A stretch of DNA of 32,736 nt from Candidatus Ornithomonoglobus intestinigallinarum (GTDB taxonomy: Bacteria; Bacillota; Clostridia; UBA1381). The position numbers and the translations under genes are program-made. Location: positions 1 to 32,736 of the forward strand of contig DVLU01000026.1 of assembly GCA_018715365.1 (NCBI GenBank). The letters run 5' to 3'. Below the pieces are notes generated by a model. It was not told where the DNA came from. It saw only the letters and a list, made by a program, of their open reading frames with translations, and made no database searches. Numbering within the stretch: the first letter of the stretch is position 1; each line of letters begins with the position of its first letter. Shown here piece after piece: positions 1-9,578 of the stretch.

Positions 1-117
1 GGATGTTACGCTGCACATACATTCCTCGGAAGGGGAAATATGCGCCGCTTAAAGAGCGCACGTCATCCGTTTGCGGAAGAGCCTTAACGCGCATCGTGCG
101 TTACCAGCTCGGAGCAA

Positions 118-200
118 ATGGTGACGGGCGCAAAAAAAGCCCCCCCTGGCTGCCGTTCCGGGGGTGCGGGGGCGAAGCCCCCGCGTAAAAATAAAAAGAC
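118..200 (-). repeat. GC-rich terminator-like intergenic repeat, copy A
   Basis: On the minus strand this reads as a perfect hairpin (GCGGGGGC at 166-173 against GCCCCCGC at 177-184). A second stem of C-run and G-run follows, ending in CTTTTTTTGC, which is the form of an intrinsic terminator. The pattern GCGGGGGCTNC-GCCCCCGC-CCCCG...GGGG-T-run-GC matches the two repeats at 28922 and 31063, so it is probably a third, more diverged and inverted member of one family. It sits just upstream of the MATE gene. Bases 1-117 before it show no gene I can name. Two short open ends reach stops there (at 50-52 and at 85-87), and either could be the tail of an upstream gene. Confidence 0.5.
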
Positions 201-216
201 GAAGGGAGAGCGAACA

Positions 217-1596
217 ATGAAGGAAAATGATTTTTCGGCGGGCAGCATGCGCCGCCACATCATATCGCAGGCAATACCGCTCACAATCGCCCAGCTTGTG
301 CAGATACTGTACAACATAACGGACCGCGTGTACATAGGCCACCTGCCGGGCGCGTCCGGGCTGGCGCTCACCGGAATAGGCCTTATTTTCCCTCTTGTTG
401 CGCTCGTTTCGGCTTTTACGACGCTGTTCGGCATGGGCGGCGGCTCGATATTTGCGATAGCCCGCGGCGCGGGCGACGCAAACCGCGCCGAAAAAATAAT
501 GTCGAACACGTTCACGCTGCTGTGCGCATCGTCGTTTTTCATAACGGCGCTGTGCTATATCTTCAGGCAGCCGGTGCTCTACGGTCTCGGCGCAAGCGAC
601 GCAACGTACGTTTACGCAAACGATTATCTTGAAATATATCTTATAGGCACGCCGTTTGTTATGATAAGCGTCGGCATGAACTGGTTCATAAACGGCCAGG
701 GCTTCCCCAAAACCGGCATGATGACGGTGCTCTGCGGCGCCGTGTTGAATATTGTGCTCGACCCGATATTTATTTTCGGATTTGATATGGGCATACGCGG
801 CGCGGCCGTTGCAACGGTTATTTCGCAGATCGTTTCGGCGGTGTGGGTGCTGGCGTTTTTGTTCGGGAAAAGAACGCTTCTTAGGATACGGAAAAAATAT
901 GTTGTGCCGGAAAGGGCTGTGGTTAAGTCGGTGCTTTCGATAGGCATGGCGGGCTTTATCATGAACGGCACAAACTGCCTTGTCCAGGCGGTCTGCAATA
1001 TAGTTTTGAGCGGCTACGGAGATTTGTACGTCGGGATCATGACCGTTGTGAATTCGATACGCGAAATTGCGCAGCTGCCAGTTTCGGGCATCGCAAACGG
1101 CGCGCAGCCCGTTTTGGGCTATAACTACGGCGCGAACCGCCCCGACAGGGTAAAGAGCGGCATAAAATTTTCGGTGCTGATAGGCATGATAATAAGCGTT
1201 GTGTTCTGGATAACGATAATGCTGTTCCCGAGGGCGTACATGATGCCGTTTACGTCAGATCCCGAAATGCTTGCCGACGGCATACCGGCGATACGCATTT
1301 ATTATGCGGCGTTCTTTACGATGATACTCCAGTTTTCCGGCCAGCATACGTTTACGGCTCTCGGCATGGCAAAGCCGGCAATATTCTTTTCGCTTTTCAG
1401 AAAAGCGATACTTGTCGTGCCGCTTGCGATATTTTTGCCGCGCATGGGGCTCGGCGCATACGGCGTGTTTGCGTCGGAGCCTGTCTCAAACGTCATAGGC
1501 GGCGCGGCGTGCTTTACAACCATGATGATTGTTGTATGGCGTAAGCTTACGCGCATGGAGGCGGAAAACGCAAAAGCGGCGTCGCGGCAAATTTGA
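217..1596 (+). CDS. MATE family multidrug/drug efflux transporter
   Basis: This is an integral membrane antiporter predicted to expel cationic drugs or metabolites using a Na+ or H+ gradient. The 459-residue protein is the usual MATE length, with about 12 hydrophobic segments in two halves. Family-typical stretches are visible: DPIFIFGFDMGIRGAA in the first half and GAQPVLGYNYGA in the second. I chose the ATG at 217 because GAAGGGAGAG sits about 8 bases upstream and the protein then begins MKENDFSAGSMRRHI, as MepA-like members do. The in-frame ATG at 118 would add a Lys/Pro/Arg-rich extension translated through a GC-rich repeat and is unlikely. It appears to stand alone; a terminator-like hairpin follows at 1644. 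The substrate cannot be told from the sequence. Confidence 0.9.
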   Translation: MKENDFSAGSMRRHIISQAIPLTIAQLVQILYNITDRVYIGHLPGASGLALTGIGLIFPLVALVSAFTTLFGMGGGSIFAIARGAGDANRAEKIMSNTFTLLCASSFFITALCYIFRQPVLYGLGASDATYVYANDYLEIYLIGTPFVMISVGMNWFINGQGFPKTGMMTVLCGAVLNIVLDPIFIFGFDMGIRGAAVATVISQIVSAVWVLAFLFGKRTLLRIRKKYVVPERAVVKSVLSIGMAGFIMNGTNCLVQAVCNIVLSGYGDLYVGIMTVVNSIREIAQLPVSGIANGAQPVLGYNYGANRPDRVKSGIKFSVLIGMIISVVFWITIMLFPRAYMMPFTSDPEMLADGIPAIRIYYAAFFTMILQFSGQHTFTALGMAKPAIFFSLFRKAILVVPLAIFLPRMGLGAYGVFASEPVSNVIGGAACFTTMMIVVWRKLTRMEAENAKAASRQI

Positions 1597-1598
1597 TA

Positions 1599-1627
1599 TT
1601 GACTTTTTGATATATTTATGGTATCAT
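1599..1627 (+). promoter_or_regulatory. Probable sigma-A promoter for icd
   Basis: TTGACT at 1599-1604 and TATCAT at 1622-1627 are separated by exactly 17 bases. Transcription would start near 1634, immediately after the MATE gene stop. It would then run at once into the hairpin at 1644-1680. Confidence 0.6.
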
Positions 1628-1643
1628 ATTAGCGTAACCGAAC

Positions 1644-1680
1644 AAGGAGGTTCTGTATATTTCGGACCTCCTTATTTTTT
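1644..1680 (+). terminator. Terminator-like hairpin in the icd leader
   Basis: AAGGAGGT (1644-1651) pairs perfectly with ACCTCCTT (1666-1673), followed by ATTTTTT. The simplest reading is the terminator of the MATE gene. It also lies between a good promoter (1599-1627) and the icd start, so it could act as an attenuator in the icd leader. The left arm is a full Shine-Dalgarno sequence, locked inside the stem. Confidence 0.6.
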
Positions 1681-1698
1681 AGAAGGGACTGATTGCCA

Positions 1699-2910
1699 AT
1701 GGAGAAAATTCAAATGAAAACGCCGCTCGTTGAGATGGACGGCGACGAAATGACAAGAATAATATGGAAAATGATAAAGGATATTCTGCTTGAGCCGTAT
1801 ATCGACCTCAAAACGGAATATTACGACCTCGGGCTCGTTCACAGAAACGAAACGAACGATCAGGTTACGATAGACAGCGCAAACGCGACAAAGAAATACG
1901 GCGTTGCGGTAAAGTGCGCAACAATAACGCCCAACGCCGCAAGGATGCCCGAATACAACCTTAAGGAAATGTGGAAGTCGCCGAACGGCACAATAAGAGC
2001 GATGCTTGACGGCACGGTGTTCAGAACGCCGATACTCGTAAAGGGCATAACGCCGTATATACCGACATGGACAAAGCCGATAACGATAGCGCGTCACGCT
2101 TACGGCGACGTTTACAAGAACGTTGAAATGCAGGTGCCGGCAGGCGGCAGGGCGGAGCTTGTCTATACCGATAAGGACGGAAACGTTTCAAAAGAGACGA
2201 TACATGAATTTACCGAGGGCCCGGGCATAATTCAGGGGCTTCACAACCGCGATGATTCCATTGCGTCGTTTGCGAGAGCATGCTTCAATTTCGGTCTTGA
2301 CACAAAGCAGGACGTGTGGTTTGCGACAAAGGATACAATATCAAAGAAATACGACCATCGCTTTAAGGATATATTCCAGGAAATATTCGATAACGAATAT
2401 AAGGAAAAATTCGACGCTGCCGGCATAGAATACTTCTATACGCTTATAGACGACGCCGTTGCGAGAGTTATCCGTTCAAACGGCGGCTATATCTGGGCGT
2501 GCAAGAATTACGACGGCGACGTTATGTCCGATATGGTTGCAACGGCATACGGCTCTCTTGCAATGATGACGTCTGTGCTCGTTTCGCCCGACGGCGTTTA
2601 CGAATACGAAGCTGCGCACGGCACCGTTCAGCGCCATTATTACAGGCACCTGAAGGGCGAAAAGACATCGACAAATTCCGTTGCCACTCTCTTTGCGTGG
2701 ACGGGAGCTTTAAGAAAGCGCGGTGAGCTCGACGGCCTTGAGGAGCTGAAGGCGTTTGCCGACAAGCTTGAAAAAGCAACGATACAGACGATAGAGGACG
2801 GCGTTATGACGGGCGACCTTGCGGCGCTCTCAACGCTTGAAAACAAGCAGACGGTGAATACGGAGGAGTTTTTGCTGGCTGTTAACGAAAGGCTTAAAGA
2901 AACAATATAA
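1699..2910 (+). CDS. icd: NADP-dependent isocitrate dehydrogenase, eukaryote-like (type II) form
   Basis: It oxidises and decarboxylates isocitrate to 2-oxoglutarate with NADP+, feeding glutamate synthesis. The 403 residues match the homodimeric type II family rather than the E. coli type. Family stretches are visible: [16 protein letters not shown] (substrate-binding loop), the catalytic Tyr region [11 protein letters not shown], the metal-binding [10 protein letters not shown], and the cofactor stretch [11 protein letters not shown] followed by [16 protein letters not shown] 1699 is preferred because AGAAGGGA lies about 10 bases before it; a TTG two codons earlier (1693) is too close to the site. 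The gene appears monocistronic, with its own promoter and a strong terminator after it. Confidence 0.95.
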   Translation: MEKIQMKTPLVEMDGDEMTRIIWKMIKDILLEPYIDLKTEYYDLGLVHRNETNDQVTIDSANATKKYGVAVKCATITPNAARMPEYNLKEMWKSPNGTIRAMLDGTVFRTPILVKGITPYIPTWTKPITIARHAYGDVYKNVEMQVPAGGRAELVYTDKDGNVSKETIHEFTEGPGIIQGLHNRDDSIASFARACFNFGLDTKQDVWFATKDTISKKYDHRFKDIFQEIFDNEYKEKFDAAGIEYFYTLIDDAVARVIRSNGGYIWACKNYDGDVMSDMVATAYGSLAMMTSVLVSPDGVYEYEAAHGTVQRHYYRHLKGEKTSTNSVATLFAWTGALRKRGELDGLEELKAFADKLEKATIQTIEDGVMTGDLAALSTLENKQTVNTEEFLLAVNERLKETI

Positions 2911-2970
2911 AAGGGACTGCCGCTTTCGGCGCAGACCGCCGAACAGCTTTGCTGTTTAACCGGTGTGATT

Positions 2971-2999
2971 TCCCCCCTGCTTCTGCGGGGGGATTTTTA
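2971..2999 (+). terminator. Intrinsic terminator after icd
   Basis: A C6 run (2972-2977) pairs with a G6 run (2987-2992), with a TTCT-type loop and the tail ATTTTTAT. A smaller hairpin, AACAGC-TTT-GCTGTT, precedes it at 2942-2956. The rest of 2911-3038 holds nothing else I can identify. Confidence 0.85.
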
Positions 3000-3038
3000 T
3001 TTGACCGAAAAAGGCGCAAAAAAAGTCAAAATTACATA

Positions 3039-3067
3039 TGGACAAAGGTGCGGCGATGTGTTATAAT
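3039..3067 (+). promoter_or_regulatory. Probable sigma-A promoter of the SLH glycosidase gene
   Basis: TGGACA (3039-3044), 17 bases, then TATAAT (3062-3067) with an extended -10 (TGT just before it). This gives a leader of about 85 nt before the GTG start at 3157. Confidence 0.7.
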
Positions 3068-3156
3068 AACAAGGTATATCCAAATTACATGACACCTACG
3101 GAACGGCAGCTTTTGAGTTTTGGGTATGTTTCAAAAAAAAGGAGAGAAAAAATAAA

Positions 3157-5235
3157 GTGAAAACGCATAAACTCATCTCGCTTGCGGCGGCGGGACTGCT
3201 GTTGCTTCAGTCGGCGGCATACGCCTACGAGCTGCCCTCGGAATACTGGGCGTTAAACGACGGTTACGGCGCGGCAGTGGAAAGCAAAAACTATGCCGAA
3301 ACGATAAACTACGGCACGCAGATAATCGACCTTATATCAAAGGAGCCGTCAAACGAGCAGACGCAAAATATTTTGGGCTCGCGCGCGTATACAACGGCGT
3401 TTGCGTATTTTATAACGGGCGATTACGGCAATGCGCTCAAGTATTTTAATATGCACCTTCCCTACGGGCAGCAGCTCGGCTGGGAGGAGAACGTTTATAT
3501 TGCGTCAAACTTCGTTAAGCAGCTTACGCCCGTGCTTGACGTTTACAAGCATGTGAGCGAACCGCAGAAGGTATACGGCGCAAAGAACGAGCCGAACGGC
3601 GTGCTTTACGGGCAGACGAGCGAAACGACGGTTTCGGACGATTCGATGGTGCTGCTTTACCTCGAATACGGCGACACGTCAAGCTTCGACTGGGCAAATT
3701 TGATCATGGAGCGCGCACGTGAGGCGGGGCGCACCGTGGAGCTTGCGCTGAATTTCCCGAACCAGGGCGATACGGCAAGGGCGGTTGACGCGTCAAATCC
3801 GTATCTTGATACGTTAAGCGATTTTCTTTCGCGCTATACGGACGTCCCCGTAATCCTTCGCATAGGCGCGGAGGTGAATATCTGGGGCAACGCCGCGACG
3901 CCCGACGAATTTAAAAACGCGTTCAGGGTGATCGCGGACAGGATGCGCCGGCTGCCGAACGTTGCGACGTCGTGGAGCGTTGCGCATACGTCAACGTGGA
4001 AAAGCGACGCGTTCCCGTATACGGCGGACGATTTTTACCCCGGCGACGAATACGTTGACTGGGTCGGCGTAAACTGCTATCCCAACAAGTATTTTGACGG
4101 CAAAACGTGGGAGGGCGAATCGAAATTCAACGAGGTATGCTTTAAAACGGGCTACAGCGCAGACCCCGTGCTGATGGTTAAGGATATAATAGATACTTAC
4201 GGCGGCAGAAAGCCCATAATGATTTCCGAATGCGGCAGCGCATATCAAACGCTCGGCGACATAAACGAAACTCACGGCGATTGGGCCGCGGAGCACGTTA
4301 AGGAGATGTATACGTATCTGCCGATGGTGTATCCGCAGGTTAAGCTTATTGCGTATTTCAACAAAAATATAGCGCATGAGAAAAACCATTACGACCTCAC
4401 CGGCTCGGCGGAGCTTCAGAATGCGTATAACGAGGTCACATCATCGCCGTGGCTCATTCACGGCGCCGCCTCAAACAGCGCCGGAACGTTCTTTGAAAAG
4501 GCGGACGGCACGATAGAAACGGACGGCAGCCTGACGCTGAGCACATATCCGCATATTTACGGCGCGGACGGCGTTAAGGTTGAATATTATCTTGACGGCG
4601 AATTTTACCATTCGTCGGAAACGGTGCCGTATACCGTATCGTTTGACGGGATTCTCGGCAGGCATACGCTGACCGTTAAGGCGGCCGGTTCAAACGGCGC
4701 GGAGGAAACGAGGGAATATACAATAAACAGCTCGCGCACGGCTCAGAACGCCGGGGAGTTTTCCGATACGCAGTCGCTTAACGCGGCGCAGCTCGAGGCC
4801 GTAAACCGCATGATGAGGGAAGGCGTTATAACGGGCTATGAGGATAATACGTTTAAGCCCGGAAACACCGTTACGCGCGCCGAATTTGCGGCTATGGTAT
4901 GCCGTCTGTACGGATATTCGTCCGATGCGCCGTGTACGTTTGACGACGCCGCGTCGCATTGGGCAACGAACTTTATCGCGGCGTGTGCGGAGCGCGGCGC
5001 AATAAACGGAGTGGGGAACAACAATTTTGCTCCCGACGGCACGATAACGGCCGAGCAGGCGTCCAAGATCATCACCGTGCTCGAGGGGCTTGCCGGCGGT
5101 GACGGCAAATATCCCGACGCGTTTGTTGAGGCTGCCGAAGAAAACGGGCTGTACGATAACGTAACCGACAGCGCCGTTGGAACGCAGCTTAAAAGGATAG
5201 ACGCGGCAATGATGCTGTATAATGCCGTAAAATAA
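3157..5235 (+). CDS. Secreted GH26-like glycoside hydrolase with C-terminal SLH repeats
   Basis: Probably a cell-surface polysaccharide-degrading enzyme. Residues 1-23 form a signal peptide cleaved near AYA. Residues about 30-125 are helical and TPR-like. Residues about 145-435 resemble a TIM-barrel of the GH26 (beta-mannanase) type, with E239 in RIGAEVNIWG as likely acid/base and E358 in IMISECGSA as likely nucleophile. Residues about 455-525 look like an Ig-like beta domain. Residues about 535-692 carry two clear S-layer homology motifs (YEDNTFKPGNTVTRAEFAAM and a second around 594-640) plus a weaker third, which would bind the secondary cell-wall polymer. The start is GTG with AAAGGAGAG about 10 bases upstream. 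The fold and anchoring are well supported; the exact substrate is not. The transporter gene follows after 50 bases with no terminator between. Confidence 0.8.
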   Translation: MKTHKLISLAAAGLLLLQSAAYAYELPSEYWALNDGYGAAVESKNYAETINYGTQIIDLISKEPSNEQTQNILGSRAYTTAFAYFITGDYGNALKYFNMHLPYGQQLGWEENVYIASNFVKQLTPVLDVYKHVSEPQKVYGAKNEPNGVLYGQTSETTVSDDSMVLLYLEYGDTSSFDWANLIMERAREAGRTVELALNFPNQGDTARAVDASNPYLDTLSDFLSRYTDVPVILRIGAEVNIWGNAATPDEFKNAFRVIADRMRRLPNVATSWSVAHTSTWKSDAFPYTADDFYPGDEYVDWVGVNCYPNKYFDGKTWEGESKFNEVCFKTGYSADPVLMVKDIIDTYGGRKPIMISECGSAYQTLGDINETHGDWAAEHVKEMYTYLPMVYPQVKLIAYFNKNIAHEKNHYDLTGSAELQNAYNEVTSSPWLIHGAASNSAGTFFEKADGTIETDGSLTLSTYPHIYGADGVKVEYYLDGEFYHSSETVPYTVSFDGILGRHTLTVKAAGSNGAEETREYTINSSRTAQNAGEFSDTQSLNAAQLEAVNRMMREGVITGYEDNTFKPGNTVTRAEFAAMVCRLYGYSSDAPCTFDDAASHWATNFIAACAERGAINGVGNNNFAPDGTITAEQASKIITVLEGLAGGDGKYPDAFVEAAEENGLYDNVTDSAVGTQLKRIDAAMMLYNAVK

Positions 5236-5285
5236 ACAAAAGAAACAAAAAACAAAAGCAATACTGAAAGGACATTGATGTTATC

Positions 5286-6641
5286 ATGGAGAACAAAAGA
5301 CATACCTTTACGGGCGGTCTTGGCTTTGTTATGGCCGCGGCAGGCTCCGCGGTCGGACTGGGAAACATCTGGCGCTTCCCGTATCTTGCCGCAAAATTCG
5401 GCGGCGGCATATTTCTTGTGATTTATGTTGCGCTTGTGTTCACGTTCGGCTATTCGCTTATGATAGCCGAAAATGCGATAGGCCGCAAAAGCGGCAAGAG
5501 CTGCCTTGACGCGTTCGGCGCGTTAAACAAAAATTGGAAGTTTATGGGCATACTCGCAACTGCGATACCGTGCATAATCCTGCCGTATTACAACGTTATA
5601 GGCGGCTGGGTAATAAAGTATTTTGTAACGTATGTTACGGGCGCGGCGCAGTCGGCGGCGCAGGACGGGTATTTCGACGCAATGCTTCAGTCGCCGGGCC
5701 AGCTTATGCTGTTCCAGGGAATATTCACGCTGCTTGTTGTGCTCACGCTGCTCCGCGGAGTGCAGAAGGGCGTTGAAAAGGTCTGCACGGTGCTTATGCC
5801 GGTGCTTGTTGTGCTTGCCGTTGTGATCGCCGTGTATTCAATGACGCTCCCGGGCGCGATGGAGGGTGTAAAATACTTCTTTGTGCCGAGCATGGAGAAT
5901 TTCAGCATACAAAGCGTGCTTGCGGCAATGGGGCAGATGTTCTATTCGCTGTCGCTTGCGATGGGTATCATGATAGCCTACGGCTCGTATCTGCCGAAAG
6001 ACAGCTCGCTTGACAAAAACGTCGGCAAAATAGAGCTTTTTGATACGCTTATCGCGGTGCTTGCCGGCCTTATGATAATCCCCGCCGTGTTCTCGTTCTC
6101 GGGCGGCGACAGGACGGCGCTTAACCAGGGGCCGGGGCTTATGTTTGTGACGCTCCCCAAGGTGTTTGCAAGCATGTCGATCCCGAACGTGATAGGCGCG
6201 CTGTTCTTCTTCCTTGTGTTTGCCGCGGCAATAACGTCGTCGATATCGATCATGGAAACGATTGTTGCAAGCATATGCGACCATTTCGGAATTACGCGCA
6301 AAAAGGCGGTGCTTTTCATAGGCATAGCGTCGTTCTGCGTGAGCACGCTGCCGTCGCTGGGCTACAGCGTCCTTTCATGGGTAAATATAATAGGCTTTGA
6401 TATACTCGACTTTATGGACTTTATAACAAATTCGGTGCTGATGCCGATATGCGCGCTCTTAACGTGCCTGTTTGTTTCGGTGGGCATCGGAACAAAGGCG
6501 ATAGAGGACGAGGTGCTTGTGAGCGGACCGTTCGGCAGGAAAAAGCTGTTCAGGGTTATGATAAAATATATAGCTCCCGTGCTTGTCGCTGCCATACTTG
6601 TTTCGTCGGTGCTTAATTCGCTCGGCATAATAAGCCTGTAA
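5286..6641 (+). CDS. Sodium:neurotransmitter symporter (NSS/SNF) family transporter
   Basis: A Na+-coupled amino acid or amine importer in the cell membrane. The N-terminus contains the family signature around AAAGSAVGLGNIWRFPYL, which in this family forms the Na+ and substrate site in helix 1, followed by about 10 more hydrophobic segments. The length of 451 residues fits bacterial members such as MhsT and TnaT. The start is ATG 5286 with a GAAAGGAC ribosome binding site. It may be co-transcribed with the SLH glycosidase, since only 50 bases separate them. The AT-rich accessory segment begins soon after its stop and no terminator is visible, so the insertion may have removed it. Substrate specificity cannot be read from sequence alone. 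Confidence 0.88.
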   Translation: MENKRHTFTGGLGFVMAAAGSAVGLGNIWRFPYLAAKFGGGIFLVIYVALVFTFGYSLMIAENAIGRKSGKSCLDAFGALNKNWKFMGILATAIPCIILPYYNVIGGWVIKYFVTYVTGAAQSAAQDGYFDAMLQSPGQLMLFQGIFTLLVVLTLLRGVQKGVEKVCTVLMPVLVVLAVVIAVYSMTLPGAMEGVKYFFVPSMENFSIQSVLAAMGQMFYSLSLAMGIMIAYGSYLPKDSSLDKNVGKIELFDTLIAVLAGLMIIPAVFSFSGGDRTALNQGPGLMFVTLPKVFASMSIPNVIGALFFFLVFAAAITSSISIMETIVASICDHFGITRKKAVLFIGIASFCVSTLPSLGYSVLSWVNIIGFDILDFMDFITNSVLMPICALLTCLFVSVGIGTKAIEDEVLVSGPFGRKKLFRVMIKYIAPVLVAAILVSSVLNSLGIISL

Positions 6642-6678
6642 AAAATAAATAATTATTCGCAAAAATCAATAAAAATAC

Positions 6679-6707
6679 TTGAAGTCCGACGTGTTTTCTG
6701 GTATTAT
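6679..6707 (+). promoter_or_regulatory. Possible promoter at the left edge of the accessory segment
   Basis: TTGAAG (6679-6684), 17 bases, then TATTAT (6702-6707). It could drive transcription through the hsdS remnant into the mef gene. The match is reasonable but the region is AT-rich, so chance is possible. Confidence 0.4.
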
Positions 6708-6910
6708 ATAAGGAAGAAAACTATGATAATAGTGTAAAAAAAGTTCCCGCAGATAAAATACTCAGGGATTTTGATGTGCTCATAAATTCAACAGGAACAG
6801 GCACAGCAGGACGTGTGGCTCAGATTTGGCATGTTCCCGAGCCGACCACTTTGGATGGTCACATGATATTGATGCGTCCAACTCGGGAAATAGAAATTCA
6901 AGCAAAATAA
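6683..6910 (+). pseudogene. hsdS: Remnant of a type I restriction specificity subunit (hsdS)
   Basis: One frame is open from 6683 to the TAA at 6908-6910 without a credible start. It encodes a stretch including VLINSTGTGTAGRVAQ and, further on, LDGHMILMRPT. In HsdS proteins the run D(V/I)L(I/V)NSTGTGTxGR...VDGHxxxxRP is a hallmark of a target-recognition domain, so this is a fragment of roughly 65 residues from a gene of about 400 codons. It lies directly upstream of mef and stops just before its ribosome binding site. I read it as a recombination scar left when the mef segment was assembled or inserted. The upstream boundary of true hsdS homology is uncertain and may be nearer 6711. Confidence 0.7.
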
Positions 6911-6929
6911 TATGCAGGAGATAATATAA

Positions 6930-8147
6930 ATGGAAAAATACAACAATTGGAAACTTAAGTTTTATACAATATGGGTAGGGCAAGCAGTATCATTAATCAC
7001 TAGTGCCATCCTGCAAATGGCGATTATTTTTTACCTTACAGAGAAAACAGGATCTGCGATGGTCTTGTCTATGGCTTCACTAGTAGGTTTTTTACCCTAT
7101 GCGGTCTTTGGACCTGCGATTGGTGTGCTAGTGGATCGTCATGATAGGAAGAAGATAATGATTGGTGCTGATTTAATTATCGCAGCAGCTGGGGCAGTGC
7201 TTGCTATTGTTGCATTGTATATGGAGTTACCTATCTGGATGGTTATGGTAGTATTGTTTATCCGTAGCATTGGAACAGCTTTTCATACCCCGGCTCTCAA
7301 TGCGGTTACGCCACTTTTAGTACCAGAAGAACAGCTTACGAAATGTGCAGGCTATAGTCAGTCTTTGCAGTCTATAAGCTATATTGTTAGTCCGGCGGTT
7401 GCAGCACTCCTATACTCCGTTTGGGATTTAAATGCTATTATTGCCATCGATGTATTGGGTGCTGTGATTGCATCTATTACGGTAGCACTTGTACGTATTC
7501 CTAAGCTGGGTGATCAAGTGCAAAGTTTGGAACCAAATTTCATAGGAGAAATGAAAGAAGGAATGGCTGTACTACGGCAAAATAAAGGATTATTTGCTTT
7601 ATTACTCGTTGGAACATTATATATGTTTGTTTATATGCCCATAAATGCATTATATCCTTTAATCACTATGGAATATTTTAATGGTACACCGATGCATATT
7701 TCTATTACGGAGATTGCTTATGCCTCTGGTATGTTGATAGGGGGTCTATTATTAGGGTTATTTGGGAATTACCAAAAGCGAATCTTATTAATAACGGCAT
7801 CCATTTTTATGATGGGGATAAGCTTAACCATTTCAGGATTACTTCCCCAAAGTGGATTTTTCATATTTGTAGTCTGCTGTGCAATAATGGGGCTTTCGGT
7901 TCCGTTTTACAGCGGTGTGCAAACAGCTCTTTTTCAGGAGAAAATTAAGCCTGAATATTTAGGACGTGTATTTTCTTTAACTGGAAGTATCATGTCTCTT
8001 GCTATGCCAATTGGGTTAATTCTTTCTGGATTCTTTGCTGATAGAATCGGTGTAAATCATTGGTTTTTACTATCAGGTATTTTAATTATTTGCATTGCAA
8101 TAGTTTGCCCAATGATAACTGAGATTAGAAAATTAGATGCAAAATAA
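6930..8147 (+). CDS. mef: Mef(A)/Mef(E)-type macrolide efflux MFS transporter
   Basis: A 12-helix major facilitator pump that exports 14- and 15-membered macrolides by proton antiport. The length of 405 residues is exactly that of Mef(A)/Mef(E). The sequence follows the family closely from memory: it begins MEKYNNWKLKFYTIW, contains the motif-A loop GVLVDRHDRKK, and shares long stretches such as GYSQSLQSISYIVSPAVAAL. The reading frame is intact with ribosome binding site GCAGGAGATAAT. In streptococcal Mega/Tn1207-type elements mef is preceded by a regulatory leader and followed by msr(D). Here the upstream sequence is an hsdS remnant and the downstream neighbour is a transposase, so the usual partner is missing. 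AT-rich composition marks it as horizontally acquired. The family assignment is near certain; the allele needs an alignment. Confidence 0.93.
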   Translation: MEKYNNWKLKFYTIWVGQAVSLITSAILQMAIIFYLTEKTGSAMVLSMASLVGFLPYAVFGPAIGVLVDRHDRKKIMIGADLIIAAAGAVLAIVALYMELPIWMVMVVLFIRSIGTAFHTPALNAVTPLLVPEEQLTKCAGYSQSLQSISYIVSPAVAALLYSVWDLNAIIAIDVLGAVIASITVALVRIPKLGDQVQSLEPNFIGEMKEGMAVLRQNKGLFALLLVGTLYMFVYMPINALYPLITMEYFNGTPMHISITEIAYASGMLIGGLLLGLFGNYQKRILLITASIFMMGISLTISGLLPQSGFFIFVVCCAIMGLSVPFYSGVQTALFQEKIKPEYLGRVFSLTGSIMSLAMPIGLILSGFFADRIGVNHWFLLSGILIICIAIVCPMITEIRKLDAK

Positions 8148-8300
8148 TAGAGAAGAGCATAATGAATGAATCAGTATAGTCAAAAAGGAGCTCTTACAGT
8201 GGATGTGAGGAAAACTTAAGCATATTAAATAATTGGATGAACGCAAACAAAGCCTCGACAAAGTGCATGCCGAAGTTGTAATAATATAACAGCATTGATG
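8148..8300. other. mef-transposase junction with a 17-codon ORF of unknown meaning
   Basis: No msr(D) start is visible. A short open frame at 8166-8219 encodes MNQYSQKGALTVDVRKT without a convincing ribosome binding site. It may be the broken start of a lost gene. GCAAACAAA at 8243-8251 is the inverse of bases 9590-9598 next to the transposase start, the only weak hint of paired element ends. Confidence 0.3.
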
Positions 8301-9578
8301 CTAAGCACTTCTAAATAACGCTTTCCTGCTTCGAACAGATGGTTTTCGTTTAGTAGTGACTGCGGTAATGGCAATCGTCAGTAAGGCTATGTGAGCAATA
8401 GTATTAAGGTTCGTTACGGAATTCATATTACGTACCCACATACGTTCCTGAGCTGTATCTTTAAACCTTGAATTGTAGCGTTCACATTCGGTTCTAAGAG
8501 CATATATGGTCTTGAATGAAATGCTGTTGCGGTCTATAGACAATCTATAGTCATCAGGAATCGTAACATATTTTGTGCAGCCCCGGTTCTTTTTACCGTT
8601 ATTCCAATTGCTATGATTACATGGACATTCGCCGCATTTTGAACGTTTAAACGGACAACAGTATTTTTGTCTGGTACGTCCTCTATCGGAGAATTTTCCG
8701 TCCTTGTGCATAGCCAAACCGGCTTCACAAATAGGATTACCGGCAGGTAGCTTTTTAGGGCTTTTGGTGTTGCGCTTGTTAAGAGGAATAAAGCATTCGC
8801 CATTGTAAACGTTGCGAATTGCATTGTATATCGATTTGACATCGTATCCTTTATCGGCTAAGAAGGTACATTCTGAAATAGGCAAAAAGGAATTGGTTTG
8901 CTCAAGGATGTCAAGTGCAACGGAACTGTCTGCAACATCAGCAGTAGTGGTAAGCTCGAATAACGGTAAGCCTGAGATACAATCGACCAAGACATGGTTT
9001 TTGTAGCCCCAGAAATACTCGAATTTCCGTTCATTATGCTGATTAGAAGCGGTATGAACACCCAAAGCGCAGTCTTTATCACAAGACGGATGATTTGATT
9101 TAGCAAACTTATTCTTCTTAAAGGACTTTGGATTATTCTGCGAAGTATTAGCGGATATAGGCGTAGAATCCAAGCCGATGAAAGAAGCATCAATCAATTC
9201 AAGGTCAAAAGCCTTTAAAACTTGAGACTGCATAATATGAGATAAAATATCGTGATCGATATTTTTGATAAAACGCTCAAAAGACCAATAAGACGGCAGC
9301 GGTTTAGAAATATCAAATCCACAGTAATGAGCGATAAGCAGATTGTTATTAAGGTAATCAAGCAAATCTGTGATAAAAACGAAGCCTTCACATTTCATAA
9401 CGATGAAGGCAGCGATCATTGAATGATTATCAAAGCCTTTGCGACCTTTGGAGTTAGAAAAGCGAGGAACAAAGCTTAAATCGAGCTTTAAGAATAGTTC
9501 ATCATAAAAAGCAGCTTTAGGTTGAGAAGTAAATAACGATATATCATTAATGATTTCTTGACGATAGATAACGACCAT
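8301..9578 (-). CDS. DDE transposase, IS4/IS5 superfamily (IS1182-like)
   Basis: It catalyses cut-and-paste or copy movement of an insertion sequence. The 425 residues carry the expected catalytic acids: D137 in GLDSTPISAN, D242 in FLADKGYD, and E366 inside YALRTECERYNSRFK. The last fits the Y-(2)-R-(3)-E-(6)-K signature exactly (Y359, R362, E366, K373). A Cys cluster at 307-320 (CCPFKRSKCGECPC) interrupts the region between the second D and the E and resembles the zinc-like insert of IS1182-type enzymes. The frame is intact, so it may be active. Start ATG at 9578 has AAAGGAG just upstream. I could not define terminal inverted repeats or a target duplication, so element ends are left open. 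Confidence 0.88.
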   Translation of the reverse strand: MVVIYRQEIINDISLFTSQPKAAFYDELFLKLDLSFVPRFSNSKGRKGFDNHSMIAAFIVMKCEGFVFITDLLDYLNNNLLIAHYCGFDISKPLPSYWSFERFIKNIDHDILSHIMQSQVLKAFDLELIDASFIGLDSTPISANTSQNNPKSFKKNKFAKSNHPSCDKDCALGVHTASNQHNERKFEYFWGYKNHVLVDCISGLPLFELTTTADVADSSVALDILEQTNSFLPISECTFLADKGYDVKSIYNAIRNVYNGECFIPLNKRNTKSPKKLPAGNPICEAGLAMHKDGKFSDRGRTRQKYCCPFKRSKCGECPCNHSNWNNGKKNRGCTKYVTIPDDYRLSIDRNSISFKTIYALRTECERYNSRFKDTAQERMWVRNMNSVTNLNTIAHIALLTIAITAVTTKRKPSVRSRKALFRSA